Below are positions 32,584 through 38,253 of a stretch of DNA of 38,253 nt, one piece after another (within the stretch, counting starts at the first letter, position 1; every line of letters begins with the position of its first letter). A program made the translations under genes and the position numbers. Under the pieces are notes generated by a model, which was not told where the DNA came from, did no database searches, and saw only the letters and a list, made by a program, of their open reading frames with translations. The stretch is from Chloroflexota bacterium. Its GTDB lineage: Bacteria > Chloroflexota > Chloroflexia > Chloroflexales > Roseiflexaceae. The stretch is taken from positions 1 to 38,253 of the forward strand of contig JAUQOW010000011.1 in NCBI GenBank assembly GCA_030550675.1, given 5' to 3'.

Positions 32584-33852
32584 ATGCACATTCTGCTCCC
32601 AACCGACGTCTTTCCCCCCCGCTGCGGCGGCGCTGGCTGGAGCGCACACGCGCTGGCGCTGGCGTTGATCGCGCGCGGGCATATCGTGACCGCCATTGTT
32701 CCGCGCGAAGGGCATCACGGTCGCCTGACGAGCGCAATACTCGGCGTTCCGACGATTTCCTTCGGCTACCGCGCGACGCACATTCCTTTTGTGCGCAACT
32801 ATGCACGCAACGAGCGGCTGTGGTCCCGCCTGGCGCAGGTGATTGTCGAGGCAGGCGCCGCACAAACCCCCCGTCCAGCGACGATCATCCATGCCCAGCA
32901 TGTCCAGGCGGCGCCAGCCGCCGTGATGGCAGGGAGACGTCTTGGCGCGCCGGTGGTGATCAGCGTGCGCGATCACTGGCCCTGGGATTATTTTGCCACC
33001 GGGTTGCACGGCGACCGCATCCCTTACCCGCACCAGACATGGGCATCGCTGGCGACCGACCTGCCTGCCCGGTTGGGACCGCTGCGCGGCGCGGCAGCGC
33101 TGCCTGCCATCCCGTATATGCTCGCGCATCTCGCGCGTCGTCGCGCCGCACTGCGCCAGGCGAACGCGGTGATCGCCGGCAGTCGCTACATCGCTCAACG
33201 TCTGGCAAACCTGGTCGAACCCCAACGATTACACATCATTCCGAATATCGTCGATCCGGCGGCGATCGATGTCGTGATCGCCACCCCGTCGAACCTGGTC
33301 GCGCCCGATGAGCGTTTTGTTCTCTATGTCGGCAAACTCGAACGGAACAAGGGAGCGCATCTGCTCGGCGAGATTGTGCGTCAGGCGGGCGCCGCGCTGA
33401 GCCGCCACACCCTTGTCATCGCCGGCAGCGGTCCGTTACAGGCAGAGCTGGAAAACGCCGTGCGCGCAAGCGGAGTGCGCGCCCGATTTCTCGACTGGAT
33501 TGACCATGACGACGTGTTACGCCTGATGGCGCGGTGCGATCTGTTGCTCTTCCCATCGGCATGGGGCGAACCGCTGAGCCGCGTGCTGCTCGAAGCCTGC
33601 GCCTGCGGCGCACCCATCCTGGCGATGCCCACCGGCGGCACGCCCGACATCATTATCGACGGTGAGAGCGGCGCCCTTGCGGCGACGGTCGCTGATTTCG
33701 CACGTCGCCTGGCAGCATTGCTCGAACAACCCGATGAACGCCGCGCGCTCGGCGCTGGCGCGCGGCGCATGGCAGAGCGCCGCTTCGCGCCCGACGTTGT
33801 TGCCGGGCAGGTGGAGAGGCTGTATCAGTCGCTGATAGAACCAGCGCGATAG
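32584..33852 (+). CDS. Glycosyltransferase family 4 (second)
   Basis: A 422-residue GT-B enzyme: HILLPTDVFPPRCGGAGWSA at the start, IHAQHVQAAPAAVMAGRRLG, VISVRDHWPWDYF, then VLYVGKLERNKGAHLL, VIAGSGPLQAELE and the donor-binding loop GEPLSRVLLEACACGAPILA with both expected glutamates. It likely builds surface glycans together with the first GT4. No Shine-Dalgarno site precedes ATG 32584; the leader is a heptamer array. Either translation is leaderless or SD-independent, or the repeat array has replaced the native leader. Confidence 0.88.
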   Translation: MHILLPTDVFPPRCGGAGWSAHALALALIARGHIVTAIVPREGHHGRLTSAILGVPTISFGYRATHIPFVRNYARNERLWSRLAQVIVEAGAAQTPRPATIIHAQHVQAAPAAVMAGRRLGAPVVISVRDHWPWDYFATGLHGDRIPYPHQTWASLATDLPARLGPLRGAAALPAIPYMLAHLARRRAALRQANAVIAGSRYIAQRLANLVEPQRLHIIPNIVDPAAIDVVIATPSNLVAPDERFVLYVGKLERNKGAHLLGEIVRQAGAALSRHTLVIAGSGPLQAELENAVRASGVRARFLDWIDHDDVLRLMARCDLLLFPSAWGEPLSRVLLEACACGAPILAMPTGGTPDIIIDGESGALAATVADFARRLAALLEQPDERRALGAGARRMAERRFAPDVVAGQVERLYQSLIEPAR

Positions 33853-34310
33853 TGCGTTTCCGCCCAGGCGACCACGATAGGGAAGCGCACACAAAGGCGC
33901 AACGGCGCAGAGATTTTGCTTGCGAGTCTGACGATGACGTCCCAACTTCCTTCTCTCGAGGGACATCCTTGATACGATCTAACCCCTGGCGACAGCACGA
34001 ACAGCGGTATGACCGGTACTACCTGCTTACACCACTAATGTCTCACGTACCTCTTCTCTCTCATCCGCTAGCATGGACCATGCGGCGCACTCCACGATGA
34101 GCGGGTCTGCAACTATGCCGTACCGCTGACCGGGCACATGCGAGAGGGCGCGGTGCGAAAAGAGACGCGACACCGACTGTGCGCAGGATGACAGGTTCAC
34201 ATGAACCATCGTCCCGGCACGCTGAACTGCCAGCGTCGTCGGAAGACGCCGCCTCCCTTGTGTGAACCCTTGCACGATGCGCCGCGACCTGCCCGCATTG
34301 TCCGGTCTCT
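33853..34310. other. Intergenic region, no clear gene
   Basis: It begins with octamer repeats (33889-33912). Short open frames occur on both strands, for example 82 codons at 34027-34275 on the minus strand. None has a ribosome site with a recognisable protein. Confidence 0.5.
33889..33912 (+). repeat. Octamer repeat after the second GT4 gene
   Basis: ACACAAAG, GCGCAACG, GCGCAGAG, then ATTTTG, starting 37 bases after the stop codon. The copy at 3966 also begins ACACAAAG and is followed by TTTTG. Confidence 0.55.
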
Positions 34311-35611
34311 ATGAGGAGGAGAAGTGTACGCTCTTCGCTGACTGGAAAGGTTACGCTGGCAGCGCTGATCATCCTGGTCCTGATTATCGGCGCCGTTGCA
34401 GGAACATCGCGGGTCATTAAAGACATCCACCAGTCTATTGATCATCTCACTAATCACACGATCAGACGCATCACTCGCGCCGACGCCGCCAGCAGCTCCA
34501 TCTCACGCGCGCTCGCCGAAGCGCATGCTGCCGCCGCCTCCAGTTCCCGCGCCAAAATCGCCGTTGCGCGCGTGTATCTCGCCATGGCACGCAATGAACT
34601 GGCGCTTATGCGGGGACAGGAGACGCACGATCTGGCAGCCGACATCCTCGCCGATCAGCAAATACTGCAACAACGCTATGCGCGATTGCTGGAAGAGACG
34701 GAAATGGCGCTGCTCTCTCGAAAACGCTATCATCGAGAACGACCAGGAGGCAATTAACGATCACACGACGACCCTGATCAGGCTGTCGGGCTACAGCGGG
34801 CAACTATCGGAAGCCATGTCTTTTCTTGGGTTGAAAGAATTCCGCACGACCGAATCCGGATTGCGCGCCAATGTCGGCATAGCAAATATGGTGTCGGGAG
34901 GCGCCAATTTTGTCCTGGTTCTCACTGCCGCCACTGCGCTCTTCCTGCTGCACCGACACGTGGTGCAACCGCTCAAAGCGCTGTCGGCGGCGGCGCAGGC
35001 GATGAGCGAACGACGCAGTGCAGCGCCGGTGCAGATCACCAGCCGCGACGAAATCGGGCGACCGCAACGCGCCTTCTTTCAATGAGATGACCGCGGCGCT
35101 CGCACAGCAAACTCGACGCCTGGAGGAGCAGATTGCAGTCGCCGAAGCGGAGCAAGCCCGGATGCACCTCCAGGAGAAACTCGCCACCATCGAAGAGCGG
35201 CGCGAAGTCATTCGCGCTATGAGCGTTCCGCTTCTCCCGCTCACCAGCATGTCAGCAGTCGTGCCGTTGGTCGGCGCTATTGATAGCGCGCGGCTCGCCG
35301 TTCTGAGCGACCGGGTCTTGCACTCAGTCGCCGACAAACGGTTTCGGCACGTTGTGTTTGACATTACTGGCGTGCCGATTGTGGACGAGGAAGTTGCACA
35401 CGGATTGCTGAAGATCGTTCGTGCGCTGCGATTACTCGGCGTCGAGGCAGTGCTGGTCGGCATCCGCCCCGAAGTCGCCCGGGCGCTCGCGCCGCTCGGT
35501 GATGCGCTTGCTGGTGTGACCACCTGCAGTACGCTTGAACAGGGGATTGAGAGCGTCCTCAAAGGGACGCGTCAGCCAATCGAGCGCTCGCAGCATGTCA
35601 TGAACGCATAA
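34311..35611 (+). pseudogene. HAMP-STAS (RsbR-like) membrane regulator, frameshifted twice
   Basis: Three overlapping frames make one protein of about 430 residues. Part 1 (34311 to about 34715): membrane segment ALIILVLIIGAVAG and a helical sensor region. Part 2 (to about 35065): ENAIIENDQEAINDH.., second membrane segment LVLTAATALFLLHRHVV and HAMP (QPLKALSAAAQAMSE). Part 3 (to 35611): coiled coil EEQIAVAEAEQARMHLQEKL and a STAS domain (PLVGAIDSARLAVLSDRV, VFDITGVPIVDEEVAHGLL) of the RsbR stressosome type. The first shift lies in CTCTCTC near 34717; the second near TTCTTTC at about 35070. Domains are otherwise well kept, so the damage is recent or a sequence error. Confidence 0.8.
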
Positions 35612-35634
35612 CGCGAAGACGCAAAGCCGCAAAG
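35611..35634 (+). repeat. Octamer repeat ACGCAAAG x3
   Basis: ACGCGAAG, ACGCAAAG, CCGCAAAG, beginning at the last base of the STAS gene stop codon. It is the cleanest of four octamer tracts in the window. Confidence 0.65.
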
Positions 35635-35646
35635 TGATGGAAGCAG

Positions 35647-35683
35647 ATCCGTGTCATCCGTCGCATCCGTGCAAATCCGTGTT
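35647..35683 (+). repeat. Nonamer repeat ATCCGTGNN x4
   Basis: ATCCGTGTC, ATCCGTCGC, ATCCGTGCAA (one extra base), ATCCGTGTT. It follows the octamer tract by 12 bases. Such sequences occur between genes in several phyla; the function is unknown. Confidence 0.6.
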
Positions 35684-35715
35684 CTATTCACGCTGCCCGT
35701 TCCCCTGCACTGCCA

Positions 35716-37380
35716 TCAGACTCGCGCCGATGAGCGCCAGCGCCGCGCCGCCAGCCAGCCGACACCCCCGGCGGCGAGCGCCGCGCCAGCCCATACCATT
35801 CGTTCACGCCGCAGATCACTGAGGACGACGCGCGCGGTATTGTAGCCGCTTGCGGCAAAGACGCCGCCGCCAGGATGCGTGCTCGCGCCAGTGAGGTATA
35901 ACCCGCGGATCGGTGTGCGGTACTTCGCCAGCTCCGGCAGCGGGCGGAAGAAAAACATCTGGTCGAACGACATCTCAACATGCATGACATTCCCGCGCAG
36001 CAGCCCCAGACGTCGCTCGATGTCGAGCGGCGATTGAATGAAGCGGTCGATGATCTTGCCGCGCATATTCGGCGCATGGCGATAGAGCACTTCGAGAATG
36101 CTGTCTGCCGCCTCCTCGCGAATATCGTCCCAGTGACGCCCATCGGCGAGTTCGTAGGGGAAGTACTGCGACCAGAGAAAGACCGTATGCTTTCCCTCCG
36201 GCGCAACCGTCGGATCGATGGCGGAGAAGGTCATACAGATCACCGCTGGCTCGCGCGATGGCAGCCCGCGTTGATAATCGGCAAAGGCATTGCGCAGATA
36301 TTGAAGCGACGGGCAGAGCATCTGCAACCCGTGGTGGCTCCAGTGCGGCTTGCCGCCCGACGGCGCGCCGGGATAGTCGGGCAGCTCCTCAGCAGCGCAG
36401 CGCACCGTCATCCCAAAGCCGTTGCCGACGCGAATATTCCGCACCCGCTCCGCCAGACCCGGCGGCAGATGGTCAGCGCCAACCAGATCGAGCATGGTGG
36501 TGACCACGTGGGCATTCGACACCACTAGCGGTGCGCTGATGCGGTCGCCGCTCTGCAACTCGACCCCCTGCACCCGCCCGCCCTGCACCAGAATACGTTT
36601 CACCGGCGCATCAAGCCGCACTTCGCCGCCAGCCGCCACCAGAGAACGCGCCATTGCCTGCGTCAGCATGCCGCTGCCCCCTTTTGGATGCTTGGCGCCG
36701 CTGAGGTGCATCATTGCATACCAGCCAAAATGGTCGCCAGACCCAATCTCATCCGGCGGCGGACCGGACTGCGCACCGAGCCATGCCATAAATGCGCGCA
36801 TCGGTTCACTTTCAAACTGCTCGACGATCAGTTGCCCATACGATGTGAACAGACGGCGCACGGTTTCGAGCGCGCTGTTCCATCGACCAATTCTCAATTG
36901 CGCCTTAATCATGCTGCTGAACAGGCCGGTCACCGTCGGCGGGTTGAGGAAGGTCTCGAACACCGCTTCATTGATCGGGCGCCAGAAGGCGAGGAAGCGC
37001 CGGTACGCCTCGGCGTCGCGCGGCGACACGCGCGCAATCGATTCGCAGGTTTTATCGACATCACGGTAGAGCGCAATCGCGCCAGAACCGTCGGGAATGG
37101 GGTAGAACGCATACGGGTCCATGTCGCAGTACTCAAGCCCATAACGTTCGAGTTCAAGATCGCGGATCACGGGGGTCAGGTGGATCATAATGTGCGCCGA
37201 CGATCCGACATCGATCCGATAACCGGGGATCACTTCTTCGGTGCAGACGGCGCCGCCGACGATCGGACGGCGTTCGAGCACCAGCGTGCGCAACCCGGCG
37301 CGTTGCAGATACCCGGCGCACGTCAGACCATTGTGCCCGCCGCCGACAATAATGGCGTCGTAGTCGTATTTGTGAGGCAT
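35716..37380 (-). CDS. FAD-dependent oxidoreductase of the phytoene desaturase/CrtO family
   Basis: A 554-residue COG1233-type flavoprotein. The dinucleotide-binding motif is AIIVGGGHNGLTCAGYL at the N-terminus with LVLERRPIVGGA. The C-terminal FAD motif is GLYLTGASTHPGGGVFAASG, followed by a single hydrophobic tail segment (VWAGAALAAGGVGWLAA) that may anchor it to membrane. Family members desaturate or ketolate carotenoids, which would fit a phototroph, but relatives of this exact type are often uncharacterised. ATG 37380 is chosen because GGGGAG lies upstream; an in-frame start at 37401 is possible. No other carotenoid gene is in the window. Confidence 0.85.
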   Translation of the reverse strand: MPHKYDYDAIIVGGGHNGLTCAGYLQRAGLRTLVLERRPIVGGAVCTEEVIPGYRIDVGSSAHIMIHLTPVIRDLELERYGLEYCDMDPYAFYPIPDGSGAIALYRDVDKTCESIARVSPRDAEAYRRFLAFWRPINEAVFETFLNPPTVTGLFSSMIKAQLRIGRWNSALETVRRLFTSYGQLIVEQFESEPMRAFMAWLGAQSGPPPDEIGSGDHFGWYAMMHLSGAKHPKGGSGMLTQAMARSLVAAGGEVRLDAPVKRILVQGGRVQGVELQSGDRISAPLVVSNAHVVTTMLDLVGADHLPPGLAERVRNIRVGNGFGMTVRCAAEELPDYPGAPSGGKPHWSHHGLQMLCPSLQYLRNAFADYQRGLPSREPAVICMTFSAIDPTVAPEGKHTVFLWSQYFPYELADGRHWDDIREEAADSILEVLYRHAPNMRGKIIDRFIQSPLDIERRLGLLRGNVMHVEMSFDQMFFFRPLPELAKYRTPIRGLYLTGASTHPGGGVFAASGYNTARVVLSDLRRERMVWAGAALAAGGVGWLAARRWRSSARV

Positions 37381-37594
37381 GGCTCGCTCCCCTGTGAACA
37401 TGCGGCAGCGCCCGCATGGTAGCGCGCAGCAACGGGAACGTCAAACAAGCGATGAGTGATGAGCGATGAGTGAAGGAATTCGAATTATTGCGATATTGCC
37501 TGCATTTTGATCAGAAAAATCATCACTTTGATCGATATACTTACAGTCATAACACGAGAGTAAAGCGGCGCCGAAACACAACTCTGAACACGCT
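37381..37594. other. Divergent intergenic region, AT-rich, heptamer repeat
   Basis: GATGAGT, GATGAGC, GATGAGT in register at 37451-37471. Then comes an unusually AT-rich stretch (37480-37560) with TTTGATC twice (near 37507 and 37533) and TATACT just after, which may contain the promoter and operator of the gene at 37595. Confidence 0.5.
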
Positions 37595-38253
37595 ATGATC
37601 ACCAACCTCCAGCGATGGCTTGACCGCCTGCCCTATGACTCGCCGCTCACGCTCCGTCAGGCGCGTCTGTTGCAGACAATGCTGTTGCTCATTAGCGGCG
37701 GCGCGGTGACAGGGATTGTACTCAGTCCGACTGCCAATCTGACCCTTGAAAGTTTGACCGTTTCCCTGGCGCTGTATAGCGTGGTTTTGATTGGCACGCT
37801 GGCTGGACTGGCAGTGCTGCGACGCGGCGCCCTCCAGGTGGCAGGAACGATTATCATTATCACCCTGGTGATCGTTCTCATCCTGGCGATGGCAGCATAC
37901 GGACGGCAACACGTCGAGTATACTCTACCCGGTCTGATAGCGCCGATCGTGCTTGCTGGACTGATTATGGGACGTCGGGCGCTCTGGATCACATGCAGCA
38001 CTGCGATTGTCAGCGTCACGCTGATAACGCTGGGGACCATCCATCTGCCACAATGGTTTGGGATCGTTCACACGCCCGATCCCGGACCCTTTGCCTTCAT
38101 TGCAGGCTATGCCCTTGTTGTCGCGGTCATCAGCCTGTTGCTCGATCGTTTTAGCGGCGCATTGCGCGAGGCGCTCAGCCAGGCGCATGAGCGCGAACGT
38201 GAACTGGAAATGCTGCGCGACTCGCTCGAGCGGATGGTTGCTGAACGCACCGC
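37595..38253 (+). CDS. Membrane sensor protein, N-terminal part (probable histidine kinase)
   Basis: The first 219 codons of a gene cut by the window end. Six hydrophobic segments follow each other (about residues 25-45, 53-75, 82-100, 110-126, 130-150, 163-183). They lead into a charged coiled coil (LREALSQAHERERELEMLRD..) that begins the cytoplasmic part. This layout is typical of sensor kinases or diguanylate cyclases with a membrane-embedded sensor; the output domain lies outside the window. No good Shine-Dalgarno site precedes ATG 37595. Confidence 0.7.
   Translation, partial: MITNLQRWLDRLPYDSPLTLRQARLLQTMLLLISGGAVTGIVLSPTANLTLESLTVSLALYSVVLIGTLAGLAVLRRGALQVAGTIIIITLVIVLILAMAAYGRQHVEYTLPGLIAPIVLAGLIMGRRALWITCSTAIVSVTLITLGTIHLPQWFGIVHTPDPGPFAFIAGYALVVAVISLLLDRFSGALREALSQAHERERELEMLRDSLERMVAERT

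Noticed and set aside
34027-34275. 82-codon minus-strand frame upstream of the HAMP-STAS gene
   Set aside because: No ribosome site and no recognisable motif. A vague hint of protein-like sequence near its end was not enough.

Overview
The window looks like chromosome from a filamentous anoxygenic phototroph of the Chloroflexia, most like Roseiflexus. This is inferred from GC-rich codon use, the mix of genes and the many small intergenic repeats; no rRNA is present to prove it. It reads as ordinary chromosome: housekeeping genes mixed with transport, signalling and cell-envelope genes. There is no prophage, CRISPR array or transposase gene.

Layout. Bases 1-730 hold the start of an unrecognised minus-strand gene, a MITE-like element and a tandem hairpin repeat behind polA (731-3670, -). 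At 4076-5849 (-) lies an ABC-2 exporter whose permease is intact but whose ATPase is broken by frameshifts. At 6376-7034 (+) is a HEPN/nucleotidyltransferase pair with a stop codon inside the HEPN gene. purF (-) follows, then a second MITE-like copy, an intact ABC-2 ATPase/permease pair and a membrane zinc peptidase (8873-12200, +). A GGDEF-EAL protein and tRNA-Arg(UCG) lie on the minus strand (12317-15003). Then come a small secreted protein, an OmpR/BaeS-type two-component pair and a rhodanese (15262-18478, +).

Bases 18585-22516 (-) form a compact operon: membrane protein, COG3618 amidohydrolase, a phosphotransferase-fold protein lacking its catalytic residues, and a GH57 glycosidase. On the plus strand follow gamma-glutamyltransferase and then a strong promoter with a T-box leader (24320-24616, apparent specifier UCC = Ser) ahead of two Nudix hydrolases and serS. 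An SH3-domain membrane protein comes next, then fabD-fabF (-). Divergent from these are a short c-di-AMP-receptor-like protein and two GT4 glycosyltransferases (30798-33852, +). The right end has a frameshifted HAMP-STAS (RsbR-like) gene, a CrtI/CrtO-type FAD oxidoreductase (-), and the membrane part of a sensor protein cut by the window edge.

Two themes stand out. First, the serS T-box leader is well formed and should place two Nudix genes under serine-tRNA control. Second, the intergenic DNA is crowded with unrelated short tandem repeats of strict period (7, 8 or 9 bp). Some run into gene ends or directly up to a start codon. Three genes (ABC ATPase, HEPN, HAMP-STAS) are interrupted, which means either real decay or sequence errors.
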